Below, in pieces: positions 1 to 9,342 of a stretch of 64,000 nt of DNA. Origin of the DNA: an uncultured Clostridia bacterium (GTDB taxonomy: Bacteria > Bacillota_A > Clostridia > TANB77 > CAG-508); contig CANRFI010000002.1 of assembly GCA_947629855.1 (NCBI GenBank), positions 4,678-68,677 on the forward strand, given 5' to 3'. The notes under the pieces are model-generated. The model did no database searches and was not told the DNA's origin. It worked only from the letters and a program-made list of their open reading frames with translations. Each line of letters starts with the position of its first letter. The stretch's first letter is position 1. The translations under genes were made by a program, and so were the position numbers.

Positions 1-25
1 ACTTTATACTGTCCCGTTTCCTAAA

Positions 26-364
26 ATGAGAACTACCATCGAAAGCAATTGGAAGGAAGAACTCAAGAGAATGGAAAATGACTTTTACAAGGATGTGATC
101 TTTTTGTTACGTGACAGGGCAAAAAAGGTGCTAGGTGTTGTAAACACAATGTCTAAAGATGGATGTACTGTAGAGATAGGCATATGGATTCCGAACAAAT
201 TCAAAAGGGAATTATACTTAGATGAATTAGTTGACTCTATGATAGAGTGGAGTGAGGCTGATGAGTATGACAAAATTTCCAGCATTCAGGTAGCTCTCGG
301 GATCAATCCATCTGGGGCAAATACCGTCGAGGTAAGGAACAATATTGCTTTGCAAAGTGCGTAA
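26..364 (+). CDS. Unrecognised 112-residue protein, possibly 5'-truncated
   Basis: I do not recognise this protein. It is soluble, mixed charged, and has no membrane segment or obvious motif. No ribosome site precedes the first ATG and the frame is open to base 2 of the window, so the gene may begin upstream. A second in-frame ATG at 71 has a GGAAGGA about 13 bases upstream and is an alternative start. A strong terminator follows directly. Codon use (CTC, GGG, ATC, GTC, CGT) is less AT-biased than that of the groESL genes next to it, similar to the small genes at 35680, 48629 and 49464. Confidence 0.5.
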   Translation: MRTTIESNWKEELKRMENDFYKDVIFLLRDRAKKVLGVVNTMSKDGCTVEIGIWIPNKFKRELYLDELVDSMIEWSEADEYDKISSIQVALGINPSGANTVEVRNNIALQSA

Positions 365-371
365 AAGTCCG

Positions 372-405
372 AAGAATTCTGGTGAATGCCAGAATTCTTT
401 CTTTA
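372..405 (+). terminator. Rho-independent terminator
   Basis: An 11-bp perfect stem (372-382 with 389-399), a six-base loop and a T-rich tail follow the first gene and insulate it from groESL. Confidence 0.85.
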
Positions 406-476
406 TTATGGAATATATATAAAAATCAATGAATATAATATGTGTGTGAACTTTGTGTGAAAAAAGAAAAAAAGTA

Positions 477-505
477 TTGACAATTAAACAAAAAGGGTAT
501 AAAGT
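477..505 (+). promoter_or_regulatory. groESL promoter
   Basis: TTGACA at 477-482 is followed by a TATAAA/TAAAGT -10 region at 498-505. The -10 lies directly before the CIRCE operator, so a repressor bound there would cover the transcription start. Confidence 0.7.
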
Positions 506-506
506 A

Positions 507-533
507 TTAGCAGTCATTCTAATAGAGTGCTAA
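507..533 (+). promoter_or_regulatory. CIRCE operator (HrcA binding site)
   Basis: The sequence TTAGCAGTC, nine bases, GAGTGCTAA matches the CIRCE consensus TTAGCACTC-N9-GAGTGCTAA with one mismatch in the left arm. CIRCE is bound by HrcA, which represses groESL and dnaK operons until heat stress. hrcA itself is not in the window. Confidence 0.92.
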
Positions 534-550
534 AAAATCAAAGGAGGTAA

Positions 551-2502
<1,952 letters not shown>

Positions 2503-2510
2503 AATAAAAA

Positions 2511-2558
2511 CTAAAAAATCAAATAGCTCAATTTTTTATGAGCTATTTGATTTTTTAG
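2511..2558 (+). terminator. groESL terminator
   Basis: A 20-bp perfect stem (2511-2530 with 2539-2558), a nine-base loop and a T tract lie just after groEL. Confidence 0.93.
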
Positions 2559-2575
2559 TTTAATTTTAGTTTTGA

Positions 2576-2604
2576 TTGACAAAAATATGAAAATAGTATA
2601 TGAT
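2576..2604 (+). promoter_or_regulatory. Original promoter of the tRNA-Thr gene, now cut off from it
   Basis: TTGACA (2576-2581), a 17-base spacer and TATGAT (2599-2604) stand 16 bases before the start of the tRNA sequence. After prophage insertion this promoter reads only the 5' half of the tRNA, then meets the hairpin at 2679. Confidence 0.75.
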
Positions 2605-2615
2605 ATTTTTTAGGT

Positions 2616-2658
2616 AATATGCCAATATAGCTCAGTTGGTAGAGCAACAGATTCGTAA
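2616..2658 (+). repeat. attL: 43-bp direct repeat containing the 5' half of tRNA-Thr
   Basis: These 43 bases are identical to 35465-35507. They contain tRNA-Thr positions 1 to 38 (2621-2658), from the acceptor strand through the CGT anticodon loop, and then diverge. The fragment lacks the 3' half and cannot be a functional tRNA. The matching repeat, with a full tRNA at the other end and an integrase pointing at this junction, identifies attL. Confidence 0.93.
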
Positions 2659-2678
2659 ACAGAAATTCTTAATCTATA

Positions 2679-2708
2679 AAACACTTGAAAAATCAAGTGT
2701 TTGTTTTT
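2679..2708. terminator. Hairpin terminator between attL and int
   Basis: A 10-bp stem (2679-2688 with 2693-2702) with an AAAA loop is followed on the plus strand by GTTTTT. It would stop transcription from the orphan tRNA promoter, and probably also ends the leftward int transcript. Confidence 0.75.
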
Positions 2709-2721
2709 ATAAATATTTAAT

Positions 2722-2742
2722 TTTGACAACTTTTTGACAACT
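2722..2742 (+). promoter_or_regulatory. Putative integrase arm-type sites, left (two copies)
   Basis: TTTGACAACT occurs at 2722-2731 and 2733-2742, 11 bp apart, overlapping the 3' end of int. The same pair with the same spacing occurs near the right end (35349-35369). Paired short repeats on both flanks of the att core are typical arm-binding sites of tyrosine integrases. Binding is inferred, not shown. Confidence 0.55.
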
Positions 2743-2743
2743 A

Positions 2744-3817
2744 TTATTTCATAATTTTATTCACATAACTGTTTATTAATTCTTCTGCATTTTCTCTTTC
2801 TTCATCTAAATGAGTATAAATATCATAAACCATATCAGCACTTTGATGTCCCATTAATTCTTGTGCTTTTTTTATTTTAATATCTGAATAATAAAGCATT
2901 GTGCAATAAGAATGTCTTAATTGATGACAAGTAAATTTTATTTCTTTTTCCCTATCTTTATTGATAGAGTATAAAAAACTTTCTAAATGCCTTTTTATAG
3001 CTGAATCAGTCAACATTTTTTTATCAGTTTCTTTAATAAAAAGCAATTTTTGTTTATTTTTATTTGCATTATCCACTAATTCCTTAACTAGATCATAGAT
3101 TAAATCTGGAATAGGTACAATTCTATTTTTTTTATTTTTAGTTGTTTTAATTACAGGTTGATTATGAATAAAAGTAACGGCTTTATTGATAGAAACAGTT
3201 TTATTCTTAAGTTCAATATCATCTATTGTTAAAGGTACAATTTCTTCTTTTCTCATTCCTGTATAACGCATCAAAATAAAAAATGGAGCATATTTATTTT
3301 GAGATTGAAGAATTACCTTGTCTTCTTCTAAAGAAAGTGGCATTTTCTCCTTTTTGATTATTTTTGGTGCTTTAATATTTTGAGCTACATTTTTAATAAT
3401 TATATCATTATCAACTGCATCATTTAATATTCTTTTTAATAGTTGTAAAGTTTTTTTAGCTGTTGGAGGAATATGTTCCATATCCTTTAACAACTGTTTT
3501 ATATTATATATTTTAATATCCTTTATTTTCATGTTTCCTAAATTAGGATTTATATAAGAATTTATTAAAAAGTTATATTCCTCTATTGTTCCATTATCTT
3601 TCCCAGCAGAATTGATATTTTTCCATTTAGAGGTAAAATCTTTTAATTTTATATTATCATGCTCTGAATTAAAGCCACTATAAGATAGGTGTTTTAATTC
3701 TATATATTGTTTTTCTAAGTCTTTTGGATTATCAGAATATAAATATTTAGCTTTTCCATTAATAGAAACTTTTTTCATTAATCTACCATCTTTTCTAGTT
3801 GTATATGTAAAAGACAT
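2744..3817 (-). CDS. int: Prophage tyrosine integrase
   Basis: This enzyme catalyses site-specific recombination between phage attP and the tRNA-Thr attB. It is about 357 residues long: an N-terminal arm-binding region (first 50 residues), a SAM-like core-binding domain (about 60-165) and a catalytic domain. Visible catalytic residues are the Arg in YTGMRKEEI, the HQLRHSY box and LMGHQSADMVYDIYTH with the nucleophilic Tyr. I chose the ATG at 3817 because AAGGAGG lies 8 bases upstream; an upstream TTG at 3838 lacks a site. Its 3' end abuts attL, as is usual for such phages. Confidence 0.95.
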   Translation of the reverse strand: MSFTYTTRKDGRLMKKVSINGKAKYLYSDNPKDLEKQYIELKHLSYSGFNSEHDNIKLKDFTSKWKNINSAGKDNGTIEEYNFLINSYINPNLGNMKIKDIKIYNIKQLLKDMEHIPPTAKKTLQLLKRILNDAVDNDIIIKNVAQNIKAPKIIKKEKMPLSLEEDKVILQSQNKYAPFFILMRYTGMRKEEIVPLTIDDIELKNKTVSINKAVTFIHNQPVIKTTKNKKNRIVPIPDLIYDLVKELVDNANKNKQKLLFIKETDKKMLTDSAIKRHLESFLYSINKDREKEIKFTCHQLRHSYCTMLYYSDIKIKKAQELMGHQSADMVYDIYTHLDEERENAEELINSYVNKIMK

Positions 3818-3846
3818 AATAAAAACCTCCTTAAACAAAATTTCGG

Positions 3847-3903
3847 TACTTGTATAAGAAGGCTTATTGTTATATAATATAAATATAACTACTTATACAA
3901 GTA
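3847..3903. promoter_or_regulatory. Divergent promoter region framed by a 12-bp inverted repeat
   Basis: TACTTGTATAAG (3847-3858) and its exact reverse complement (3892-3903) flank an AT-rich centre. Rightward, TTGTAT (3850-3855), 17 bases and TATAAT (3873-3878) make a good promoter. The mirrored copy gives a leftward -35 for int. Each repeat arm contains a -35 box, so one dimeric regulator could control both directions. Confidence 0.55.
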
Positions 3904-3911
3904 GATAGGGA

Positions 3912-3957
3912 ATAGGTAACATACAAACTTGGCGGGGAGTATGTTATCTATTTTTTT
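3912..3957 (+). terminator. Rightward terminator, possibly of a short RNA
   Basis: The stem 3912-3924 with 3939-3951 (12 of 13 paired) is followed by seven Ts. There is no plus-strand gene before it, only the promoter at 3850-3878, so the pair would make an RNA of about 70 bases. The RNA would overlap the last bases of the leftward gene ending at 3956. Confidence 0.5.
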
Positions 3958-4204
3958 AGGTATTCCAAGAATTGCCACAATTCTGACATACAGCCATACT
4001 TTTATGTTTTGTAACTAATTTTTGCTTTTTATGACCAAACAAAGAACCTAATAACATAGGAATTGTTAAGCAGACCCACAATATAGGTCTCCACCACCAA
4101 CCAATAAAAATCCAATATAATATACTTTTGTGCTTATTTTTTAATTGACTTTCTGATACCATTTGAACATTAACATTAGTACTTCCACATTTAGGACATT
4201 GCAT
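3956..4204 (-). CDS. Small membrane protein with a split zinc ribbon
   Basis: This 82-residue protein begins with CPKCG (residues 3-7) and ends with CQNCG. Two hydrophobic stretches (about 29-42 and 43-54, rich in Trp) lie between the Cys pairs. The two CxxC knuckles can form one zinc ribbon on the cytoplasmic side, joined by a membrane hairpin. Similar short zinc-ribbon/TM proteins are common in prophage immunity regions, with unknown function. AAAGGAGG precedes the ATG. It lies between int and the repressor operon. Confidence 0.7.
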   Translation of the reverse strand: MQCPKCGSTNVNVQMVSESQLKNKHKSILYWIFIGWWWRPILWVCLTIPMLLGSLFGHKKQKLVTKHKSMAVCQNCGNSWNT

Positions 4205-4241
4205 AATTTGTTCCTCCTTTTATATATCTTAATTTTAAATA

Positions 4242-4674
4242 TTAATAACTATATTTAATAAATCCATATTTTCCTTCATAAAATTTTAATGCATTTTTCA
4301 TATATTCTTCTGTAACTTCAAAATATTCTGCTAAACTATAAAGAGTATTAATTCCGATTTAAAATGGCTGATTTTAATTTCTCAAAAGGAATAAGCACAT
4401 AATAACTCCATTTCTTAGCACGATATTCTTGTTTATCAAAAACAACTTGATCAATATTAGCATAATTGTAAGTTGCATCCATATAATAATGACCTAATTC
4501 TTCAGATAATACACATTTTTCTTCTCGGCTATTATCAATGTTTTTATAGTTCAATGCAATAGCATTTAATTTATCATAGTTTAAAAACATTCCATCAATA
4601 TCTTCATCAAAATAAAAATCATATATGCTAACATTTTCTTTTTTTGCTAAATCATATAAATTTTCTAAATTCAT
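4242..4674 (-). CDS. ImmA/IrrE-type metallopeptidase, frame broken at a CGG codon
   Basis: ImmA-family peptidases cleave or inactivate phage repressors to trigger induction. The metal-site region reads LSEELGHYY, an E-E-x-x-H form seen in many phage members instead of HExxH. Read plainly, the protein stops at 4348 after 108 residues. At codon CGG (plus-strand 4354-4356), skipping the C gives GGA and the frame continues with GINTLYSLAEYF to a stop at 4242, giving the usual C-terminal segment and about 143 residues. Its start overlaps the repressor stop (ATGA), so the two are translationally coupled. Confidence 0.82.
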
Positions 4675-5018
4675 TTGTTTTTATCTTCCTTATCTTTTAA
4701 ATTATCTTTTAGTACAAATTTTGCAAATTCTTCTATTTTTTCTTGCTGCTCTGGAGTGGGTAGATTATAATCTTTTTTACTTAAACCAATATTTATTTTA
4801 TCAGTATCTATTTCTTCAGGGTTTCTAATATCAGACTTGCCTAAAAGGTAATCTGTTGAAACATTAAAAAATTCAGCAAGTTTTATAATAGTTTTGGGAC
4901 TCATGTCTCTTTTTTCATTTTCATAAAATCCAATGGCAGAAATAGAAACATCTAAAAATTTAGCTATATCTTCTTGAAATAAATTTTTTTCTAATCTTAA
5001 TTGTTTTAATCTATTCAT
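4671..5018 (-). CDS. Prophage CI-type repressor, HTH_3
   Basis: The 115-residue protein has an N-terminal Cro/C1 helix-turn-helix (residues 1-60; LKQLRLEKNLFQEDIAKFLDVS) and a short charged tail. It probably maintains lysogeny by binding the ACAACAAAATGTA repeats in the adjacent divergent promoter region. I chose the ATG at 5018, with AAAGGA 7 bases upstream, over the ATG at 5033 that lies before that site. It is coupled to the immA-type gene, the classic repressor/anti-repressor-protease pair. Confidence 0.88.
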   Translation of the reverse strand: MNRLKQLRLEKNLFQEDIAKFLDVSISAIGFYENEKRDMSPKTIIKLAEFFNVSTDYLLGKSDIRNPEEIDTDKINIGLSKKDYNLPTPEQQEKIEEFAKFVLKDNLKDKEDKNK

Positions 5019-5050
5019 ATTAAATCCTTTCATAATGATTTATATTTAAT

Positions 5051-5079
5051 ATTATACAACAAAATGTAATACTTGTAAA
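5051..5079 (-). promoter_or_regulatory. Leftward repressor promoter (lysogenic)
   Basis: On the minus strand TTTACA (plus 5074-5079), a 17-base spacer and TATAAT (plus 5051-5056) form a near-consensus promoter. Operator copy 1 (5055-5068) covers the -10 and spacer, which suggests autoregulation. Confidence 0.75.
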
Positions 5080-5425
5080 GTTTTTTTAAAAAATTTTTTC
5101 TTAGAGCACCAATACATACAACAAAATGTAAAATATTTTTTAAAAAAAGTATTGACATTATACAAAATGTAGTATAAAATCTAGACAACAAAATGTTTAA
5201 TAGAAGGAGATGATAAAATGAAAAACTTAAATATAAAGCAGTTAAGGAAAAAAGCGGGATACACTCAAAAACAAGTAGCAGAGCAAACTAAGACGAGCAT
5301 TAACTATATTTCAATGTTAGAAAATGGACAAAGAAATCCAAGCGACAAAATGAAGAGTAAATTAGCTGAATTGTATAATTGTCAAATAACAGATATTTTT
5401 TTAGCATTACAGACAACAAAATGTA
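5055..5425 (+). promoter_or_regulatory. Array of repressor operators, core ACAACAAAATGTA
   Basis: Copies lie at 5055-5068 and 5117-5130 (both TACAACAAAATGTA), 5161-5171 (shortened, TACAAAATGTA), 5185-5196 (ACAACAAAATGT) and 5413-5425 (ACAACAAAATGTA). Four lie in the intergenic region around both promoters. The fifth is inside the end of the next HTH gene. The TACA/TGTA ends are palindromic. Confidence 0.7.
5152..5180 (+). promoter_or_regulatory. Rightward early promoter (lytic)
   Basis: TTGACA (5152-5157) is followed by TATAAAAT (5173-5180) at the right distance. Operator copy 3 lies between the boxes, so repressor binding would block the early operon. Confidence 0.75.
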
Positions 5426-5451
5426 ACATGAAAATAAATAAGGAGGGATAA
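5218..5451 (+). CDS. Cro-like HTH_3 regulator
   Basis: The 77-residue protein is almost entirely one Cro/C1 helix-turn-helix (LRKKAGYTQKQVAEQTKTS at residues 7-25). It is the first gene right of the early promoter and divergent from the repressor, the position of Cro. An operator-like repeat lies in its 3' coding end. A strong AGAAGGAGAT site precedes it. Confidence 0.85.
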   Translation: MKNLNIKQLRKKAGYTQKQVAEQTKTSINYISMLENGQRNPSDKMKSKLAELYNCQITDIFLALQTTKCNMKINKEG

Positions 5452-5454
5452 AAA

Positions 5455-5658
5455 ATGCCATGTACGAGATTAAGTGAAAAAGCGAGAGCAAAATATATAA
5501 CACCTAAACAGTTTATGGAACAATATCAATTAAGTAAATCACAGACTTATAAAATATTAGCACATCCAGAAATGGAAGAAGCAAAAATTAAAGTAGGGAA
5601 CAAAGGAATAAGAATTAATTTAGATAGAGCATTTGAAATTATGCAACAAATATTTTAG
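5455..5658 (+). CDS. Excisionase-like winged-helix protein
   Basis: The 67-residue protein (TPKQFMEQYQLSKSQTYKILAHPEM at its core, then a basic wing) resembles the MerR/Xis-type helix-turn-helix used by phage excisionases. It starts 3 bases after the HTH gene with AAGGAGG inside that gene's end. An excisionase role is inferred from size and fold; a transcriptional role is possible. Confidence 0.6.
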   Translation: MPCTRLSEKARAKYITPKQFMEQYQLSKSQTYKILAHPEMEEAKIKVGNKGIRINLDRAFEIMQQIF

Positions 5659-5695
5659 CGGGAAAGTAAAACTAATAAAAGAAAGGATTGATTTT

Positions 5696-5860
5696 ATGAG
5701 ATTAGATACTAAGATTTATTATGTAGGTATTAAAGATGATGACTGCAATGTTGTTGATACATATGAATTTGAAGTTGAGTGTGAAGCGGTACAATTTGTT
5801 TTAGATTATAATGAAGCACATAAAAACAAGGGTTACTATGCTTATTTAGTAAACGATTAA
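5696..5860 (+). CDS. Unrecognised 54-residue phage protein
   Basis: I do not recognise it. It is short, acidic and has no membrane segment. The ATG at 5696 has AAAGGA 8 bases upstream; the open frame before it has no site. It is part of the early operon. Confidence 0.55.
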   Translation: MRLDTKIYYVGIKDDDCNVVDTYEFEVECEAVQFVLDYNEAHKNKGYYAYLVND

Positions 5861-5906
5861 TAAAAATTTCTTAATGCAAAAAAACGAATGAAAGGAAGTG
5901 AAACTA

Positions 5907-6017
5907 ATGAAAAAGAAAATACGAAAATTAATTGGACAAGCATTGTTATATAGCACATTATATTTAAGCTCAATAGTATTTACAGTATGGGCATTTTGCC
6001 AAAATACAATTTATTAG
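5907..6017 (+). CDS. 36-residue single-span membrane peptide
   Basis: The peptide is MKKKIRK followed by a hydrophobic span (residues 12-30) and a short polar end. A basic N-terminus then a membrane helix predicts an inner-membrane orientation. AAAGGAAGTG precedes it. Its stop codon overlaps the ribosome site of the next gene. Function unknown. Confidence 0.55.
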   Translation: MKKKIRKLIGQALLYSTLYLSSIVFTVWAFCQNTIY

Positions 6018-6028
6018 GAGGGGATAGT

Positions 6029-6286
6029 TTGAAAATATTTGCAATGGATGATTATAAAAGAACAATAAACTCCAACGACTATAAAAAGGCAAGTATGAAT
6101 TATCAATTTAACATGCTAGAAAATCGTTTAATTAAATTTGATAGTGTATTCAATCATATTCTTTGGACAGATAAAAAAATTAACGAATGGAATAATGAAA
6201 GACCAGAAGAAAATACATCAGAACAATTTAATGAATGGCTAGAAGAACAATTTAATAAATATAAAAAAATGTTAAATATCATATAG
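6029..6286 (+). CDS. Unrecognised 85-residue acidic phage protein
   Basis: I do not recognise it. I chose the TTG at 6029, which follows GGAGGGG by the normal distance; an ATG at 5987 in the same frame lies inside the preceding peptide gene and has no site. The protein is helical and charged, rich in Asn, Glu and Lys. Confidence 0.6.
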   Translation: MKIFAMDDYKRTINSNDYKKASMNYQFNMLENRLIKFDSVFNHILWTDKKINEWNNERPEENTSEQFNEWLEEQFNKYKKMLNII

Positions 6287-6303
6287 AAGGAGGATAAATA
6301 TAA

Positions 6304-6741
6304 ATGATTAAATATTATCAAGAATTAGTAAACGAATGTATAGATCTAACAGATAATATGCAGCTATATAAAAATATGTTATTAACATTGAATACAATGA
6401 AAAATAAATTAAAAAAAATTGAAAGAAGGGAAAATGCTATGTTAAATACAAAGAAAAATTTAGAAAAATTATTAACAAACAAAAATGATGAAATCCAAAA
6501 ATTAAAAGAAAAATTACAAATAAAAAACAAACAATTATTTACTTTAACATCTGAAGTTTATGATAGTTTGTCAACAATAATTAAAATAACTGAAAGAAAC
6601 AATTATGGAAATTCAAAACAAAAAAATAGAAAAATTATTGAAGAAGCGGAGAACTTAAGGAAGAAAATATATGATTATAAAATAAATGATATTTTTAATG
6701 GAAAAAATAGAACTATTACCACCTACCACAGTAATATATAG
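6304..6741 (+). CDS. Coiled-coil phage protein
   Basis: This 145-residue protein has a strongly helical, Lys/Glu-rich centre (about residues 30-85) that should form a coiled coil. No catalytic motif is visible and I cannot assign a function. It has a clear AGAAGGAGG site. Confidence 0.6.
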   Translation: MIKYYQELVNECIDLTDNMQLYKNMLLTLNTMKNKLKKIERRENAMLNTKKNLEKLLTNKNDEIQKLKEKLQIKNKQLFTLTSEVYDSLSTIIKITERNNYGNSKQKNRKIIEEAENLRKKIYDYKINDIFNGKNRTITTYHSNI

Positions 6742-6760
6742 TTCTACATTAAAAACATTT

Positions 6761-6795
6761 GAATAAATGTTCCATTTATATTGTAACATTTATTC
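6761..6795. promoter_or_regulatory. 11-bp inverted repeat in the gap before 6830
   Basis: GAATAAATGTT (6761-6771) and its exact complement (6785-6795) form a hairpin without a T tract. It may be an operator or an mRNA processing hairpin in the 88-base gap. Confidence 0.4.
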
Positions 6796-6829
6796 GTAAT
6801 AAAATCAAGAAAGAAAGGAAAAAAGAAAA

Positions 6830-7204
6830 ATGAGCAATATAAAAAAGAAATATAAATATTTAGATAGGGAAGAAATAAATAAAATAGCAAGACAATTGAT
6901 AAAGGATATAGGAATTAAAATTAATATTCAAGGCTTTAAATTCTGGTGTACCGCAATAACAATGGAATTTGATAATGAAGAAACTGAAAAATTAAAAATG
7001 ATGGAAGTATATAGCAAAATTTCAATAAAATATAAAACAACAATGTCTAAAGTAGAAAGGGCAATGAGATATGCATATAAAGATATTGATTTGCGAAAAT
7101 TTTTCAATGTTTCTTATCCTGTTAATAACACAGTCTTGTTATTTTTATTGAAAGAAGAATTAATAAACAGAATACAATATTCAGCTATATATAATAAAAA
7201 ATAG
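6830..7204 (+). CDS. Spo0A C-terminal-like DNA-binding protein (phage)
   Basis: Residues 10-90 resemble the DNA-binding domain of Spo0A. The segment IKYKTTMSKVERAMRYA corresponds to the recognition-helix region, typically KYNTTPSRVERAIRHA. There is no receiver domain. It probably acts as a phage regulator using a sporulation-type fold. A chromosomal gene just outside the prophage (35680) has the same domain, which is worth noting. Confidence 0.72.
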   Translation: MSNIKKKYKYLDREEINKIARQLIKDIGIKINIQGFKFWCTAITMEFDNEETEKLKMMEVYSKISIKYKTTMSKVERAMRYAYKDIDLRKFFNVSYPVNNTVLLFLLKEELINRIQYSAIYNKK

Positions 7205-7264
7205 TTTCTTATGAAACAAGATATTTTGTCGAGAAATAAGCAAAAAGAAAGGAAATTTATATCA

Positions 7265-8009
7265 ATGAGAAACTATATAAATATAGATAAACAACTCGAA
7301 GAATTTTATTCCGCATTGGACTATAAACCAATCTCCGCAAATGCTATTTCAATATATTTGATATTGTTAGAAATAGATCGCAAGACAGATTGGCTTTGTG
7401 AGTTTAAAGTAACGAATAAAATTCTAATGAGTAAAGTAAAAAGATTAAACATTTCTGCATTGCAAAGGGCAAGAAATGAATTAATTAATAATGATTACAT
7501 TTTATATAAGAAGCGGATCCAATCAAAATGATGCATCTACATATACAATAGTTAAATTATATTTTGAACAACCGAACGAACAGCCGAACACACAACCGAA
7601 CGAACAGCCAGATGAACACATTATAACTAAACTAAATTCATTATTTAATTATTTTATATATAATACGACAACAAGCGAAAAAATCACATCAGAAGATAGA
7701 GACATTATAATCAAAATATTAGAAAGATTGGATATTTATATTACAAATCCTAAAATATTAGAATATTTTAATGAACAACAAAAGTATGATTATAAGCTGA
7801 AATATTGGGCAATTAAAGAAATATATTTCAGCCCAGATAAAGCATTTTTATATAATTTAACCAGGAAACAATTTGAATTTAGATTTTTAAAAGCAAAAAA
7901 ATATATGGATATTAAAAAATGTTCAATATATGAATTTTTAGCATATTTTATAAAATGCTTAAAAAACGAAATGCAGAAAGGAGCGAAAATAAATGACCGA
8001 AAATTGTAA
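7265..8009 (+). CDS. DnaD/replisome-organiser-like phage replication protein, frame broken at a CGG codon
   Basis: The N-terminal 85 residues form a winged-helix replication-initiator type domain (ISANAISIYLILLEI; NISALQRARNELINN). A Gln/Pro/Asn linker and a helical C-terminal domain follow. Read plainly it stops at 7531. At CGG 7514-7516, skipping the C gives GGA and KKGSNQNDASTYTIVKLYF, the standard continuation of this family, for about 247 residues in all. The ATG at 7265 has AAAGGAA upstream. It lies at the start of the replication genes. Confidence 0.75.
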
Positions 8010-8292
8010 AATAAATCTTAGTTATTTTTCTCAAAGAACAGAAATAATAAAACATAAAAAATATAAACCAAAACCAGAAGCAGCTCATTTAGTTAGATAT
8101 AAACCAAAACTAGAATATGAATATTATATTTGTGATTATTGTAAACAAGAAATAAAGATAGAAAAAAAATGGAAAAATAAAACAGGAGGAATAATAGTTC
8201 TACCAGCTACTATTACAGGTAGAGAACCAATAGAAATTGCAATTCATAATAAATGTTTAGGTTTATTTATAAAAGAATTGGAGGCGAATTAG
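7993..8292 (+). CDS. Phage protein with a CxxC zinc knuckle
   Basis: The 99-residue protein has CDYCKQE near residue 50 and HNKC near residue 89, which could bind one zinc. It overlaps the end of the replication gene and has AAAGGAG upstream. Function not recognised. Confidence 0.6.
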   Translation: MTENCKINLSYFSQRTEIIKHKKYKPKPEAAHLVRYKPKLEYEYYICDYCKQEIKIEKKWKNKTGGIIVLPATITGREPIEIAIHNKCLGLFIKELEAN

Positions 8293-8293
8293 T

Positions 8294-8713
8294 TTGGAAA
8301 AAATAATTTATGAGATAGAAATCCAGGAAAGCATAACAGGAAAGCAAAGACCACGAATGAATACATATACAGGAAAAGCCTATACACCAACAAAAACCAA
8401 AAATTATGAATATTTAGTTAGGCAAATATTCGTATATAAATATCCACAATTTATACCAATAGAAGGTAGAGTTAAATTAACTGTTATAGCATATTTTGAA
8501 TTACCAAAAAAAAGGACTAAAATTCAGGAAACACAAATGCTAGCAGATATAATAAGTCCAACTAAAAAGCCAGATTGGGATAATATAGGAAAAATTATTA
8601 GTGATGCATTAAATAAGTTTGCATTTAAGGATGATTCACAAATAACAGAAGCAACAATTATAAAAAAATATGCTAGAACTCCAAAAGTTGTAGTCAAGAT
8701 AGAAGAATATTAA
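8294..8713 (+). CDS. RusA-type Holliday junction resolvase
   Basis: RusA-family endonucleases cleave four-way DNA junctions during phage recombination and replication. The 139-residue protein has the family's features: GKQRPRMN near the start, TPTKTKNYE, and the acidic metal site KPDWDNIGKIISDALN with DDSQI downstream. The TTG start follows GGAGGCG. Confidence 0.9.
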   Translation: MEKIIYEIEIQESITGKQRPRMNTYTGKAYTPTKTKNYEYLVRQIFVYKYPQFIPIEGRVKLTVIAYFELPKKRTKIQETQMLADIISPTKKPDWDNIGKIISDALNKFAFKDDSQITEATIIKKYARTPKVVVKIEEY

Positions 8714-8734
8714 GAATATAGGAGATGATAAAAG

Positions 8735-8962
8735 GTGAAAGATAGAATAAAACATTTTGATTATAAAATATACGAATTAGAGGAAAAGGCAAAGACATTT
8801 TTATTAATATTAATAGTATTTATAATAGGATTTCTAATAGGATACTGGTGTAAAAATGCAGAATATGAAGACGAGATATACAAACAAAAAATTGAAATTA
8901 TAGATTTAAGAGAACAAGTTGACAGAGCGATATACGAAAATAGAAAGGAAGACAAGCAATAA
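8735..8962 (+). CDS. Single-span membrane protein with coiled-coil tail, copy 1
   Basis: The 75-residue protein has a basic N-terminus, a membrane helix at about 22-40 and a charged, probably coiled-coil C-terminus. It starts at GTG. It is almost identical to the product of 10822-11046, and the following genes are also related, so this is one arm of a duplicated two-gene cassette. It overlaps the next gene by one base. Confidence 0.7.
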   Translation: MKDRIKHFDYKIYELEEKAKTFLLILIVFIIGFLIGYWCKNAEYEDEIYKQKIEIIDLREQVDRAIYENRKEDKQ

Positions 8963-9342
8963 TGGAAGATAAAATTGAAGTTGGAGAATATGTAAAATTA
9001 CAATATGGAAAAATAGACCAAGTAAAAAACAATGATTATTATATGCAACAATATATTGAATGTGAGAAAGGCTTATATCTTAGAGAAAATATAGTCAAAC
9101 ATTCTAAACACAAATTAAAATTAATAGAAGCAGGCGACTATGTAAATGGTTATAAAGTATTAGCAATAGAAAAACATTTTCAAGTTCAGCCATACAGAAT
9201 AAGTATTATGGTTTATAAAACAAAAGATGTAGAATTTTGGAAAAGTCTAGAAGAACAAGATATAGAAGATATAGTAACGAAAGAAAAATTTGAAAGTGTG
9301 AAATATAAAGTTCAGGAGGCAAAAGATGCAAACAAAGTGTAA
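8962..9342 (+). CDS. Unrecognised phage protein, cassette gene 2, copy 1
   Basis: The 126-residue protein shares its first 11 residues (MEDKIEVGEYx) and its last 70 (from YVNGYKVLAIEKHFQVQPY on) with the product of 11046-11411. The middle, about residues 12-52, is unrelated. It may be a small beta protein with an exchangeable central part. Function unknown. Confidence 0.65.
   Translation: MEDKIEVGEYVKLQYGKIDQVKNNDYYMQQYIECEKGLYLRENIVKHSKHKLKLIEAGDYVNGYKVLAIEKHFQVQPYRISIMVYKTKDVEFWKSLEEQDIEDIVTKEKFESVKYKVQEAKDANKV

Noticed and set aside
2621..2694. A complete tRNA gene at the left end of the prophage
   Set aside because: Only the first 38 bases match a tRNA; after 2658 the sequence does not form the anticodon stem's second strand, T arm or acceptor end.
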